Assembly: GCA_002215645.1 (NCBI GenBank)
Contig: NGFI01000010.1
Location: 1-64,000, forward strand
Origin: Gemmatimonadetes bacterium 2013_60CM_65_52
Lineage (GTDB): Bacteria > Gemmatimonadota > Gemmatimonadetes > Gemmatimonadales > Gemmatimonadaceae
Length of the DNA stretch: 64,000 nt
Direction: 5' to 3'
Shown: in pieces, positions 1 through 9,768 of the stretch
How positions within the stretch are numbered: the stretch's first letter is position 1
Layout: the number at the start of each line of letters is the position of its first letter
The notes under the pieces: generated by a model
What the model was told of the DNA's origin: nothing
Seen by the model: only the letters and a program-made list of their open reading frames with translations
The model's database searches: none
Position numbers and translations under genes: made by a program

Positions 1-419
1 TGGATCTTCGTCGCGGAAAAGTATGCGTCGATGACGAGCCCCGTCTTTCGCTTGATCAGGCGGTCCAGCTTCCGCGCTCGCAGGCGGTCGCAGATGCCCG
101 CTGTGCGGCGATCCTGCCAGACGATCGCGTTGTAGACTGGCGCACCCGTCGCACGATCCCACACGATCGTCGTCTCGCGCTGATTGGTGATGCCGATGGC
201 GTCGACATCGGTCGCCGAGAGTCCAGCTCGCGTGAGCGCCTCGGCCGCCACGCCCGCCTGCGATGACCAGATTTCGCGCGGATCGTGCTCCACCCATCCC
301 GGCTTTGGGAAGATCTGCGGGAACTCCTTCTGTGCCACCGCTGCGATCGCGCCGGATCGATCAAAGACGATCGCACGTGAGCTCGTCGTCCCCTGATCGA
401 AGGCAAGGATGTGCGTCAC
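1..419 (-). CDS. glpK: Glycerol kinase, N-terminal part (cut by window edge)
   Basis: ATP-dependent phosphorylation of glycerol to sn-glycerol-3-phosphate in the cytoplasm. The reading frame begins [19 protein letters not shown], the FGGY-kinase phosphate-binding start, and continues with GWVEHDP, the ITNQRET stretch and the IVWQDRRT block, all diagnostic for GlpK. The GTG start (419-417) overlaps the TGA stop of the upstream facilitator gene in a GTGA arrangement, so the two are probably translationally coupled. Only about 139 residues of the usual ~500 are inside the window; the rest lies to the left. The family call is certain, the state of the C-terminus is unknown. Confidence 0.95.
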   Translation of the reverse strand, partial: MTHILAFDQGTTSSRAIVFDRSGAIAAVAQKEFPQIFPKPGWVEHDPREIWSSQAGVAAEALTRAGLSATDVDAIGITNQRETTIVWDRATGAPVYNAIVWQDRRTAGICDRLRARKLDRLIKRKTGLVIDAYFSATKI

Positions 420-1147
420 GCGCGCCACAGGAACTGGTGCGTGAGCGCGCCGAGGAGGCCGCCGACGATCGGACCCATGATCGGAATCCACGCGTATCCC
501 CAATCCGATCCTCCCTTGCCCACGATCGGCAGCACAGCGTGCGCAATGCGCGGTCCCAGGTCGCGCGCGGGATTGATCGCATAGCCCGTGGGTCCGCCAA
601 GCGAGAGTCCGATCGACCAGATGATCACACCCACGAGCACGGGGCCGAATCCCTTCGCGAGGTCAGAGCCAGGGACAAAATTCCCCGGAGCGAACACGGT
701 GAGCAACGCGAGTACCAGTGCAAATCCGCCGATGACCTCGGACACGAAGTTGGCCCAGGGCTGCCGAATGGCGGGCGAGGTGGAGAAGACCGCGAGCTTG
801 CTCTCCGGATCCGGCGTCGCGCTCCAGTGCGGGAGATATGCGAGCCACACGATCACAGCGCCGATGAAGCCGCCGGCCACCTGTGCGGCGATGTACATCG
901 GCACCTTGGCCCACGCGAATGTGCCGATGCAGGCGAGGGCGATGGTGACGGCGGGATTGAGATGTGCGCCGCTCAGACTGTTCACCGAATAGACGGCGAT
1001 CGTGACCGCGAATGCCCAGCCCGCGGTGATCACGATCCAGCCGGAGTTGTTGCCCTTGGTGCGGAGGAGCACGACGTTGGCGACGACGCCGTTGCCGAGC
1101 ACGATGAGAATTGCAGTGCCGACGAGCTCGGCGACAAATGGAGACAT
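416..1147 (-). CDS. glpF: Glycerol uptake facilitator (MIP/aquaporin family)
   Basis: Inner-membrane channel for glycerol, about 243 residues with the usual six hydrophobic helices. Both MIP signature loops are visible: [11 protein letters not shown] in the first half and [11 protein letters not shown] in the second. The Asp after the second NPAR box is the known marker of glycerol-conducting rather than strict water channels. I chose the ATG at 1147 ([11 protein letters not shown]) because family members begin there; an in-frame start at 1261 would add a non-homologous basic stretch. No strong ribosome-binding site is visible. The stop overlaps the glpK start, which fits a glpFK operon. Confidence 0.92.
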   Translation of the reverse strand: MSPFVAELVGTAILIVLGNGVVANVVLLRTKGNNSGWIVITAGWAFAVTIAVYSVNSLSGAHLNPAVTIALACIGTFAWAKVPMYIAAQVAGGFIGAVIVWLAYLPHWSATPDPESKLAVFSTSPAIRQPWANFVSEVIGGFALVLALLTVFAPGNFVPGSDLAKGFGPVLVGVIIWSIGLSLGGPTGYAINPARDLGPRIAHAVLPIVGKGGSDWGYAWIPIMGPIVGGLLGALTHQFLWRA

Positions 1148-1301
1148 GAGTGAGCGCGGGGAGATCGTGAACGTGTGGACTGCGACGGCGGCAGGACTAT
1201 ACGGTCTGCCTCGCCCGAGCAGAAGGACGTCGCGTCCCACGACCCATCTCCGATCTCTCAACGGCGCTCAGGGCACCTCCGCGCCGACCTCCCGATCTGG
1301 A

Positions 1302-2156
1302 TCACATCGGGCCCAGCCGCGCGTTGATCCAGCTTTCGATGTCCGCCATCACCACTTCCTTCCCGACATCGTTGAGCAGATCGTGATAATACCCCTCGTA
1401 GAGCTTGAGTGTCTTGTCGGCCGAACCGGCGGTATCGAAGAAAAGTTGGCTGCCACCTGGTTTCGTCGCCTTGTCCGCGGTGCCGTGGAGAATGAGCAAC
1501 GGCAGTGTGACACGCGGAAATTCCCTCTCGAGACGGTCGTCCGCGCGCGCCATCTCAGCGACGGTTTGCGTGGGTTGCGTTTCGTTCGCGATGAGCGGAT
1601 CCTCGTTCATCGCACGAACCACAGCGGCGTCGCGTGAGAAGTCTTCATTCTTGAGGTGCAGCACGTGAGCGTGTGGCGCGACGTGGGCCAGCCCCTTGAG
1701 GACGGAAATGGCGAAGTCGGGTGCGGGCACCTTGAACGCGAAGCTCTCGCAGATCAGGCCCGCGAGCTCGTTCTGATGGTCGAGCGCGTACAGGCACGAC
1801 ACGACTCCGCCTGCGCTGTGACCCAACAGATACACAGGCAGACCCGGCTCGCGTGATTTCGCGAGCTTCACGAGATTCGCGGCATCATCAACGTAGTCCG
1901 CGAACGACTCGACGTAGAACCGCTCGCCGTCCGATTTTCCGCGGCCTCGCAGGTCCACCGCATACACGACGAGACCCTCGGCCGCGAGCTGCTCGCCCAC
2001 CGCGCCGTAGTACTTGCTGTGACTATTGAAGCCGGGGATGATGGCGACGACGCCCCGAGCCCTGGCGGTCGGATGCCACGATCTCACGAAGAGCTTGGTG
2101 CTGCCCTTCCCCTCGATTCGTTCCTCACGCACGGTATCCAGCTGTCCCTGTGTCAT
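1302..2156 (-). CDS. Monoacylglycerol lipase-like alpha/beta hydrolase
   Basis: Serine hydrolase of the Hydrolase_4/monoglyceride lipase type, 284 residues, no signal peptide. The catalytic triad can be read: Ser114 in LGHSAGG, the Asp in ILHGTADKATKP, and the His in EGYYHDLLND near the C-terminus. The lid and PGFNSHSKYY oxyanion region match the family. An AGGGAGA ribosome-binding site sits just upstream of the ATG. It lies upstream of glpF-glpK on the same strand, so glycerol released from monoglycerides could feed directly into uptake and phosphorylation (inference). A lysophospholipase activity is the main alternative. Confidence 0.85.
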   Translation of the reverse strand: MTQGQLDTVREERIEGKGSTKLFVRSWHPTARARGVVAIIPGFNSHSKYYGAVGEQLAAEGLVVYAVDLRGRGKSDGERFYVESFADYVDDAANLVKLAKSREPGLPVYLLGHSAGGVVSCLYALDHQNELAGLICESFAFKVPAPDFAISVLKGLAHVAPHAHVLHLKNEDFSRDAAVVRAMNEDPLIANETQPTQTVAEMARADDRLEREFPRVTLPLLILHGTADKATKPGGSQLFFDTAGSADKTLKLYEGYYHDLLNDVGKEVVMADIESWINARLGPM

Positions 2157-2211
2157 CTCGATCTCCCTGTGTGGGTTCCCGCGTCAGTGATCGTGGAGGA
2201 AGTCTGCGGCA

Positions 2212-3588
2212 TCATGGTCCGCGCCCTTTGGGCCCGGCGCTCGTGCGCGTCTGACCAACGTCGGCACCGATGTACTCCGTTCCCGATGGACCGAATCCCG
2301 TGATCTGCACGAGCACGGGCTCATCGCGGGTTTCCGCGAAGTGTGCGCGGCGAGGCGGTTCCGTGTAGAAGCTGCCCGCCGGCAGCGCCTTCAGAACGCC
2401 CTCGTTGAAGCTGTCGCCGTACCCGAAATACCACGTGCCGGAGACGACTGTCGCTACGCGATCGTCGGGGTGTTCGTGCGCGGCGATTCGCGTATGTGCT
2501 GGAACGCGCAGCATGATCGTGTATATCCCCGACCGGTTCGGGTCGCCCTTCAAAACGATGGTTTCGATCCCGCTGACTCCCGACGTCCCCGTTCCGCCCG
2601 CCCTGGCGCCGGCGAACTGGTACTCCCGGATCGCCAACCGACGATCGCCGGCGGAGCGTTGCGCGTCGCCGAGAAAGTCGCTGATCAACGGCACGACGAA
2701 TGAAGGGTTCTCCTCCATCAGCCAGTGGCCGGCATCTGGCGCGATGACCTCGCGTACGTCGGTCGCCACGTTGCGGGCGTTCGCCGCCATCAGCGCGCCA
2801 AACGACTTCTCGCCACCGATGGCCAGGACGGGCATTCTCAGCTTCGTATGCTGAAACAGCTTGTTGTCCTCGCCGTCGCGATCGAACGCCGCGAACTGCT
2901 GGAAGCCGGAATGCATCGCCCCCGGCCGCGCGTAGATCGCGGCGTAGTGCGTGCGCGTCGCTTCGTCGATCCTCGACGGATTTGCCGCAAACTCGTTCCA
3001 GAAGCGATCGAGGTAGATGCGCTCGCGTCCCTGGACCAGTCGCTCGGCGTCCGGTCCTCCGAAATAGAAGTGCCAGGTGCCTTTGCTGTGCGCAACCGCG
3101 TCCCAAGGCTCGATGCCCGGGAGTGGGGCATCCATCAACACCAGACGTTCAACCTTGTCGGGGTACTGCGCGGCGTAGGCGTACGCAACCATGTCACCGA
3201 TGTCGTGTCCCACAACTGCCGCGCGGTCGTAGCCGAGCGCCCTCACGACAGCCCTGATGTCCGCGGCTTCCGTCTTCTTCTCGTACCCGCTCGCCGGATG
3301 CGACGACAAGCCCATGCCGCGCAGGTCGGGAACGATCACGGTGTGCGACTTGGACAGCTCCCCGGCGAGCGGAGCCCACATGTCGCCCGTGTCGCCGAAA
3401 CCGTGAATGAGAATGACGGCAGGACCCGACCCGCCGGAGCGCACGAAGATGTCTACTCCCTCCGCGACGGTGATAGTCTGCGTCTTGAAAGTCGATGGAA
3501 AGGCCGCCTGCGCGCCGGCCACATGCGCAGAGAGCAACCAGCCCGTCAGTGCCGCCGCGATGGTGCGTACCTGTGCGTTCGTCGTCAT
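2212..3588 (-). CDS. Secreted epoxide hydrolase-like alpha/beta hydrolase fused to a C-terminal cupin
   Basis: 458 residues. Residues 1-28 form a Sec-type signal peptide ending AHVAGAQA. Residues about 35-325 are an alpha/beta hydrolase with the IHGFGDTG oxyanion loop and GHDIG at 127-131, in which the nucleophile is Asp129 rather than Ser; this is the epoxide hydrolase/haloalkane dehalogenase pattern. The catalytic His is in DAGHWLMEENP. The last ~110 residues are a cupin barrel with AAHEHPDDR and a terminal ITGFGPSG stretch. The ATG at 3588 was chosen because a GGAGAGG site precedes it and it opens the signal peptide. Export suggests a periplasmic detoxification or catabolic role; the substrate is unknown. 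Confidence 0.8.
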   Translation of the reverse strand: MTTNAQVRTIAAALTGWLLSAHVAGAQAAFPSTFKTQTITVAEGVDIFVRSGGSGPAVILIHGFGDTGDMWAPLAGELSKSHTVIVPDLRGMGLSSHPASGYEKKTEAADIRAVVRALGYDRAAVVGHDIGDMVAYAYAAQYPDKVERLVLMDAPLPGIEPWDAVAHSKGTWHFYFGGPDAERLVQGRERIYLDRFWNEFAANPSRIDEATRTHYAAIYARPGAMHSGFQQFAAFDRDGEDNKLFQHTKLRMPVLAIGGEKSFGALMAANARNVATDVREVIAPDAGHWLMEENPSFVVPLISDFLGDAQRSAGDRRLAIREYQFAGARAGGTGTSGVSGIETIVLKGDPNRSGIYTIMLRVPAHTRIAAHEHPDDRVATVVSGTWYFGYGDSFNEGVLKALPAGSFYTEPPRRAHFAETRDEPVLVQITGFGPSGTEYIGADVGQTRTSAGPKGRGP

Positions 3589-3756
3589 GGAGCCTCTCCG
3601 GATGTGGTGCCTCGGAACTACCGCCCGCAAGTCAGTTTACCGCGGCAACGGCGGCCGGAAATCGTCCATCGGACGACTCTTTCGCTACGCCATCGGAGGG
3701 TTCGTCGGCTACGCCAATCGGTGTACATTCTCTGCAACTGTCACTCGGGGTCCTGT

Positions 3757-6700
3757 GTGCGATGGAGTTGCCGCGCGTCGATCGTGGTCGTGGCTGTTTG
3801 GTTCATCGCGCCAATCTGCGCTGCGCAGATCGCTCGACGCCTCACGCGCCCTCCCGAGTTCACTGTCGACCAGTGGACCACGGCGGACGGGTTGCCACAG
3901 AACTCCGTCAACGCAATCGCGCAGACACCCGACGGCTACGTCTGGGTGGGCACGTTCGGCGGGCTCGCTCGATTCGACGGACTCAGGTTCAGAGTCGCTG
4001 AGCGCGTAGACGATGCCGGACACCACGCCGATCGCGTGCTCTCCCTCGCCGTAGCGCCGGACAGTTCACTCTGGATCGGCACCGAGAACGGCCTGCTCCA
4101 ATACCGCGCCGGACACTTCAAGCGATTCACACAGGCGAACGGCCTACCCGACCATGAAATCCGAGCGCTTCATTTCGACCGCGCGGGAACGCTCTGGGTC
4201 GGCACTGAGCACGGCGGCGCTGCGCGCTACCAGAAGGGGATATTCGTCGCGGTCAGTGAAGCCGACGGCGCTGTGTTCCGCGAGGTTGTCTCCATCGTTG
4301 AAGATCGCACCGGCGTCCTGTGGCTGAACTCGCAGGGCAATTTCCTGACGGTGGAGCAAGGACAACCCACAGTCGCTCGTGCGCTGCAGTTCGGCGGACA
4401 CGGGTTCGAGCACATGCTGCTCGAGGACCGAGACGGATCTCTCTGGTTCCGGCTCGCCGATGGCGTGGCGAGAATGCGCCAGGGCCACATGGACGAATTT
4501 CGTTGGGGCTTCGGTCCAATACAGATGACCCAACAACAACGCCCAGGCCGATACTGGCTCGGCACGTTTGGAGAGGGCGTTCTGGAATTCGTCGCCGAAG
4601 GTGCGGGACACACCGTCTCGTATCCACTGAATGGTGGCGCATCGGACTACAGCGCACGCACGCTGCTCGACGGGCGCGACGGAATTCTCTGGGTCGGAAC
4701 CGCAACGAGTGGTTTGCTCCGCTTCAGGCAGAACCTGTTCACGACATATCGCACACGAAACGGCCTCTCGAACGACGTCATCACCCCCGTAATGGAGACG
4801 CGCGACGGCGAGATCTGGGCCGGAACGAACTGCGGCGGCGTGAATGTGATCGACGCGACGCGTGAAACGGTCCGCAGCTATTTGCGTGGTCGGCCTGGCC
4901 CGGGAAGCGATCCCTGCGTGTTCGCGCTGGCGCAGGACAGCGCAGGAGTGGTGTGGGCTGGAACGTACGGTGGAGGCCTGACACGAATCGAGAACGGGAA
5001 GGCGCAGCGCGTCGGTGGGTTGGGCGTGCTTCGAGACAGCACGATCCTCGCGCTCTATACCGATCGGCGCGGAACGCTATGGGTAGGCACCGGCGTCGGG
5101 GGGCTCGCGGAAGTGAAGGACGGTCGAGTGCGGAGAGTCTACACCACCCGCGACGGACTCGTGAACAACAGTGTGCGCACCATCACGCAGACTCGGGACG
5201 GCACGCTCTGGATCGGGACGCTCGGAGGTGTAAGCCGACTTGGTGTCGATGGTCGCATAGCCAACTACACCACTGCAGACGGCTTGTCGAGTGAATACGT
5301 CCGTTCGATCTACGAGGATGCTGACGAAACGCTCTGGATTGGCACGTACGGCGGTGGGCTGAATCGCCTGCGCGGCGGGAAGTTCGTGCCAATCACCCGA
5401 ACGGACGGGCTGCCCGACAACGCGGTCTCGTCCATCCTCGACGATGGCAGAGGCAACCTGTGGATGACTGGCAATCGCGGCATCTTCCGTGTGGCCAAGG
5501 AACAGCTCAACCGGTTCGCCAACGGCGAATTGCATCGCGTGCACGCCGTGCTGTACGGCAAGGGTGATGGGCTCGTGAATGCCGAGACGAACGGCGGGTT
5601 TCAGCCCGCGGCGTGGAAGGATCATGAGGGTCGGTTGTGGTTTCCAACCATCGACGGGCTCGCGACCGTGGACCCCGCCGCGGCGACGGCGGTCCCTGAC
5701 CCGCCGTCCGTCAGCGTCGAAGAGATCGTCGTGGACGGCGAGGCCCACGCACCGGAGCGATCACTTCCGATCGGGCCCGGACGACCGAACGTCGAATTCC
5801 GCTACACCGCTATCAACCTTTCGGCGCCGGAAAACGTGACCTTCCGATATCGGCTTGAGGGGTTCGACGACCACTGGGTCGAACCTGGAACACGGCGCGT
5901 CGCGTACTACTCTCGGCTCCCGGCGGGCCGGTATCGATTCGTCGTGACCGCAGCCAACCGGGATGGCGCGTGGAATCCGGTCGGCGGCGCGATGGAGATT
6001 GTCGTCCTGGCGCCGCTATTTCTACGGCCATGGTTCGTCGCCGCGATACTTCTCGCGGTCGCGCTGAGTTTGTGGATCGCGCACCAGGTGGTTCTCAGAA
6101 CGCGCAGCGAGGCCATTCGGGATGAGCGATCCCGTCTCGCGCGTGAGATCCACGATTCGCTGCTGCAGGGGTTCGGCGGGATCGCGTTGCAGCTGCACGC
6201 GGCGTCGGCGCGCCTTGCTCTTCCCGCCGCACGGCAGCGCATGCTGGACCGTGTCCTCGACATGATCGATCAAACGCTGAAGCAGGCGCGCGAAGCGGTG
6301 TGGGACATGCGACCACCCGACACCGCGGTCGCGGACTTCGGAACTGAATGTGAGGCCGCCGCGGCACGCGTACTCGCGGGGAGCCCGACAGAGGTTCATG
6401 TGGTCACACTCGGCCGGCGACGCCGAGTCTCGGCCGCGTCGCGAACCGAGTGCCTCCGGATCGTCGAGGAAGCGCTGACCAACATCAGGAAGCACGCCGA
6501 CGCCAGATCGGCGTCAGTGAATCTGCATTACGGATGGCGCCATCTCCGCGCGACCATCTCTGATGACGGCAAAGGTTTCGACGTCGGCCGAGAGGGAAAA
6601 CGGCCGGGCCACTGGGGTTTGCTTGGAATGCGGGAACGCGCCAGTCGCATCGGAGCGCGGCTCACGCTGAACAGCACACCGGGGGCCGGCACCGTGGTCT

Positions 6701-6765
6701 GCGTCCACGTGCGCTACCCTCTGTGGTGGCTCACCCTGCCGGGATGGACGCGTCGGCAAGACTAG
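3757..6765 (+). CDS. Two-component sensor histidine kinase with beta-propeller periplasmic sensor
   Basis: About 1002 residues. A signal peptide (MRWSCRASIVVVAVW, cut near CAAQ) is followed by a long series of Reg_prop repeats, seen as recurring DGYVWVGTFGGLARFDG-type units. Then come a Y_Y_Y domain (FRYRLEGFDDHWVEPG), one transmembrane helix, and a HisKA_3 dimerisation domain with phospho-His799 in AREIHDSLLQG. The last part is a NarL-class HATPase (EEALTNIRKHA, DDGKGFD, GLLGMRERA). The GTG at 3757 was chosen because it gives a proper signal peptide; the frame stays open far upstream but without homology. In Bacteroidota such propeller kinases sense glycan fragments. The NarL-type regulator is 46 bp downstream. 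Confidence 0.88.
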   Translation: MRWSCRASIVVVAVWFIAPICAAQIARRLTRPPEFTVDQWTTADGLPQNSVNAIAQTPDGYVWVGTFGGLARFDGLRFRVAERVDDAGHHADRVLSLAVAPDSSLWIGTENGLLQYRAGHFKRFTQANGLPDHEIRALHFDRAGTLWVGTEHGGAARYQKGIFVAVSEADGAVFREVVSIVEDRTGVLWLNSQGNFLTVEQGQPTVARALQFGGHGFEHMLLEDRDGSLWFRLADGVARMRQGHMDEFRWGFGPIQMTQQQRPGRYWLGTFGEGVLEFVAEGAGHTVSYPLNGGASDYSARTLLDGRDGILWVGTATSGLLRFRQNLFTTYRTRNGLSNDVITPVMETRDGEIWAGTNCGGVNVIDATRETVRSYLRGRPGPGSDPCVFALAQDSAGVVWAGTYGGGLTRIENGKAQRVGGLGVLRDSTILALYTDRRGTLWVGTGVGGLAEVKDGRVRRVYTTRDGLVNNSVRTITQTRDGTLWIGTLGGVSRLGVDGRIANYTTADGLSSEYVRSIYEDADETLWIGTYGGGLNRLRGGKFVPITRTDGLPDNAVSSILDDGRGNLWMTGNRGIFRVAKEQLNRFANGELHRVHAVLYGKGDGLVNAETNGGFQPAAWKDHEGRLWFPTIDGLATVDPAAATAVPDPPSVSVEEIVVDGEAHAPERSLPIGPGRPNVEFRYTAINLSAPENVTFRYRLEGFDDHWVEPGTRRVAYYSRLPAGRYRFVVTAANRDGAWNPVGGAMEIVVLAPLFLRPWFVAAILLAVALSLWIAHQVVLRTRSEAIRDERSRLAREIHDSLLQGFGGIALQLHAASARLALPAARQRMLDRVLDMIDQTLKQAREAVWDMRPPDTAVADFGTECEAAAARVLAGSPTEVHVVTLGRRRRVSAASRTECLRIVEEALTNIRKHADARSASVNLHYGWRHLRATISDDGKGFDVGREGKRPGHWGLLGMRERASRIGARLTLNSTPGAGTVVCVHVRYPLWWLTLPGWTRRQD

Positions 6766-6811
6766 CCGAACGACGTATTGCCTCCTCTCACCGGCGGGGT
6801 AACCCTTCAGC

Positions 6812-7483
6812 ATGGCGTCCAGCGGAAGAGGTACCAATCTCGTGCGCGGCCACGAGACAGGCGCCTCTATCACGGTCATGACCGTCGACGATCATCCGCT
6901 TTACCGCGACGGGCTCGCAGCGCTGTTGGCTGTGCACCCGGATCTCGAGCTTGTTGCGGAAGCGGGTGACGGCGCGCAGGCGGTGGAGCTATTCCGCGTC
7001 CATCGTCCCGACATCACGCTCATGGATCTCAGCATGCCCACGATGAGCGGAGTCGTCGCCATCGAACGGATCACTGCCGAGTTTCCCAACGCCAGGATCA
7101 TCGCCCTGACGACGTACGAAGGCGACGCGGACATTCACCGCGCTCTCAAGGCCGGCGCACGTGGATATCTGCTCAAGGATGTGGTTCGTCACGAGGTGGC
7201 GCACGCCATTCGCTCGGTGCACAACGGCGAACGCGTTCTGCCCGCCGCCGTGGCGCAGCGCCTCGCGGAGTTCACACCACGAGTCGAGCTCACCGAGCGC
7301 GAGCACGAAGTTCTGACGCTCATGGCGAAGGGCATGAGCAATCGCGCAATCGCCGAGGCGATCGGGCGGACCGAGGCCACGGTAAAGGTCCACGTGCTTC
7401 ACATTCTCGAGAAGCTCGACGTCGAGGACCGCACCAAAGCCGTCACGGTCGCGCTGAAGCGCGGCATGATTCACCTCACCTGA
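6812..7483 (+). CDS. NarL/FixJ-family response regulator
   Basis: 223 residues. The receiver domain has the acidic pocket in TVDDHP, phospho-acceptor Asp72 in TLMDLSMPTMSG, and the conserved Lys in YLLKDV. The C-terminal LuxR-type HTH contains LTEREHEVLTLMAKG and an NRAIAEAIGRTEATVKVHV recognition region. It follows the propeller kinase closely on the same strand, so the two form a cognate pair. The ATG at 6812 is used, but MTVDDHP at 6878 would give the standard family N-terminus without the extra 22 residues. Targets are not visible; no matching inverted repeat was found nearby. Confidence 0.92.
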   Translation: MASSGRGTNLVRGHETGASITVMTVDDHPLYRDGLAALLAVHPDLELVAEAGDGAQAVELFRVHRPDITLMDLSMPTMSGVVAIERITAEFPNARIIALTTYEGDADIHRALKAGARGYLLKDVVRHEVAHAIRSVHNGERVLPAAVAQRLAEFTPRVELTEREHEVLTLMAKGMSNRAIAEAIGRTEATVKVHVLHILEKLDVEDRTKAVTVALKRGMIHLT

Positions 7484-7521
7484 ACGGCCCTTCGGCGACC
7501 TGAAGAACGAGGAGGAGGACG

Positions 7522-8010
7522 ATGACCGCAGGAGCACGTAGTGGCACGGCGGTGGTGACGCTTCCCACCAATACGCAGATCCTGATCACGCGCGCCTTCG
7601 ACGCGCCCAAGCATCTCGTCTACCGCGCCTGGACGACGCCCGAGCTCATCAAGCGCTGGTGGTCGGCCAAGCGTGGCACGGTGACGACGGCCGACGTCGA
7701 CCTGCGCGTGGGCGGCAAGTGGCGTTGGGTGATGAAAACCGACCGCGGCTTCGACGTCGCCTTCCATGGTGAGTATCGCGAGCTGGTCCCCAACGAGCGC
7801 ATCGTGCATACCGAAATATTCGAGGACGCACCGGAGGCGGGTGCGGTTGTCACCCTCTCGTTCACCGAGACGAACGGGATCACCACGGTCACCCTCCTCG
7901 TGGAGCACGCCAACGAGGCTGACCGTGACATGCACATTCGGTCCGGCATGGAGGCCGGCATGCAGGACGCGATGGACCTGCTCGAGGAGGTGGCGATCTC
8001 GCTAATGTGA
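7522..8010 (+). CDS. SRPBCC/AHSA1-family protein
   Basis: 162 residues of the START-like AHSA1 fold. Visible family marks are ITRAFDAPKHLVYRAWTTPELIKRWW, the GGKWRWVM strand and the C-terminal helix GMEAGMQDAMDLLEE. Members bind hydrophobic ligands or act as uncharacterised partners of small regulators; no substrate can be assigned here. A very strong GAGGAGGAGG ribosome-binding site precedes the ATG. It follows the response regulator by 38 bp and may be co-transcribed with it. Its stop codon overlaps an ATG (ATGA) in the frame of the next gene. Confidence 0.85.
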   Translation: MTAGARSGTAVVTLPTNTQILITRAFDAPKHLVYRAWTTPELIKRWWSAKRGTVTTADVDLRVGGKWRWVMKTDRGFDVAFHGEYRELVPNERIVHTEIFEDAPEAGAVVTLSFTETNGITTVTLLVEHANEADRDMHIRSGMEAGMQDAMDLLEEVAISLM

Positions 8011-8072
8011 TTCGCGCCCGCGACATTTGTCCCGTGCCGCGCAGGTCACTTTACCCCGGGGACGTGTCGCAA

Positions 8073-9686
8073 ATGACCGAGCTCACCCGCCGCGACTTCA
8101 TTGGCGCCGCCGCCTCGTTGGCCGCGGCAACCGCTCTACCGACCAAAGTCGCCGCGGAGTCCACGAAGACAGCAGCGGCGCCGCTCGAGGAGTGGTCCAT
8201 TGCCGAGGTGTCGTCGGCAATGCAGCGCGGTGAGACCACAGCGCACGCCTTGACTCAGCAGTACCTCGAGCGCATCGCGGCGATGGACCGGCGAGGCCCG
8301 AACCTGCGCTACGTGCTCGAGACAAATCCCGACGCGCTCGCAATTGCGGATGCACTCGACATCGAGCGCAAGAGCGGACGGTTGCGCGGCCCGCTGCACG
8401 GCATTCCCGTCCTCATCAAGGACAACATCGACTCGGCGGATCGCATGACGACGACCGCCGGGTCGCTGGCGCTCGAGGGGAACGTTGCCTCACGCGACGC
8501 ACACGTGGTGGAACAACTTCGCGCCGCCGGTGCAATCATCCTGGGCAAGACCAATCTCAGCGAATGGGCCAACTTTCGGTCCACGCATTCATCCAGCGGG
8601 TGGTCGGCGCGTGGTGGCCAAGCGAAGAATCCATACGCACTCGATCGCACGCCATCGGGCTCGAGCTCCGGTTCCGCGGGCGCTGCTGCTTCGAACTATT
8701 GTGTGGTCGCCGTCGGCACGGAGACCGATGGCTCCATTACCTCTCCCGCCGCCGCCTGCTCGCTCGTTGGCATCAAGCCGACCGTGGGATTGGTCAGTCG
8801 AAGTGGCATCATTCCGATTGCACACACGCAGGACACCGCCGGGCCCATGACGCGCTCCGTCGCCGACGCGGCCATTCTGCTCGGTGTCCTGGCCGGGCGC
8901 GATCCGCGCGACGAAGCGACGGCCAGAATCTCGCGGCCGATACCGGACTACACGCGCGATCTCGACGCGAACGGACTGAAGGGCGCGCGTATTGGCGTAG
9001 CGCGTAAGAAGTACACCGGCTACAGCCCCGCCACGGATGCCGCGCTCGAGACGGCGCTGCGCGTGATGAAGGACCTCGGCGCGGTCATCGTCGACCCGGC
9101 CGACATTGCGACGGCGGCGAAACTGGATGATCCCGAGCTCGAGGTGTTGCTCTACGAGTTCAAGGCGGACCTTCAGAAGTATCTGGCGACGATGCCGGCC
9201 GGCGCTCGCGCACGTACGCTCGACGACCTGATCGCCTTCAATCGTTCCCACACTCGCGAGGAGACGGCGTACTTCGGGCAGGAGATCTTCGAGATGGCCG
9301 CGAAAAAGGGACCGTTGACGGACGCTGCATACAAGAAGGCACTGCGCACTTGCGGCACTCTTGCGCGCGAGAAGGGACTCGATGCCACGTTCGCCAAGCA
9401 CTCGCTCGATGCCCTTGTTGCACCGACGCAGGGGCCGCCGGCGCTGATCGATCTCGTGAACGGAGATCCATCCGGCGGAAACAGCACGACACCGTGTGCG
9501 GTGGCCGGCTATCCCGCGATCACCGTTCCGATGGGCTATGCCTCGGGGCTCCCGCTGGGACTCACGTTCATGGGGCGCGCGTGGTCAGAGGCGACGCTCA
9601 TCAAGTTTGCTTTTGCCTTCGAGCACGCGACACGCGTTCGTGTGGCGCCCCGCTATCTGCCGACGGCCGAGCTTCCGGTCGTGTAG
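8073..9686 (+). CDS. Tat-exported amidase (amidase signature family)
   Basis: 537 residues. The N-terminus LTRRDFIGAAASLAAATALP is a twin-arginine signal, so the enzyme acts outside the cytoplasm and is not the GatA subunit it resembles. The Ser-cisSer-Lys triad is visible: Lys116 in PVLIKDNID, the cis-Ser in TPSGSSSGSAGAAAS, and the nucleophile Ser221 in TETDGSITSPAA. The ATG at 8073 starts directly before the Tat motif. An in-frame ATG at 8007 overlaps the previous stop and would add 22 residues ahead of the signal, which is less likely. Known relatives hydrolyse aryl or aliphatic amides; the substrate is not determined. Confidence 0.88.
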   Translation: MTELTRRDFIGAAASLAAATALPTKVAAESTKTAAAPLEEWSIAEVSSAMQRGETTAHALTQQYLERIAAMDRRGPNLRYVLETNPDALAIADALDIERKSGRLRGPLHGIPVLIKDNIDSADRMTTTAGSLALEGNVASRDAHVVEQLRAAGAIILGKTNLSEWANFRSTHSSSGWSARGGQAKNPYALDRTPSGSSSGSAGAAASNYCVVAVGTETDGSITSPAAACSLVGIKPTVGLVSRSGIIPIAHTQDTAGPMTRSVADAAILLGVLAGRDPRDEATARISRPIPDYTRDLDANGLKGARIGVARKKYTGYSPATDAALETALRVMKDLGAVIVDPADIATAAKLDDPELEVLLYEFKADLQKYLATMPAGARARTLDDLIAFNRSHTREETAYFGQEIFEMAAKKGPLTDAAYKKALRTCGTLAREKGLDATFAKHSLDALVAPTQGPPALIDLVNGDPSGGNSTTPCAVAGYPAITVPMGYASGLPLGLTFMGRAWSEATLIKFAFAFEHATRVRVAPRYLPTAELPVV

Positions 9687-9768
9687 CTCCTCCGTCAGGC
9701 GCCTTTACAATTCAGGTGGCGAGTTGTCGTAGCATCGAGGCTAGCCGTCGTCGAGGGGAGCCGGGAGC

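Noticed and set aside
2725-3756. Upstream extension of the propeller kinase frame
   Set aside because: It is open but runs antisense to the hydrolase-cupin gene, lacks homology and would place the signal peptide internally.
8007-8072. Upstream start for the amidase at the ATGA overlap
   Set aside because: It would put 22 residues ahead of the Tat motif. Coupling is possible, but the motif position favours 8073.
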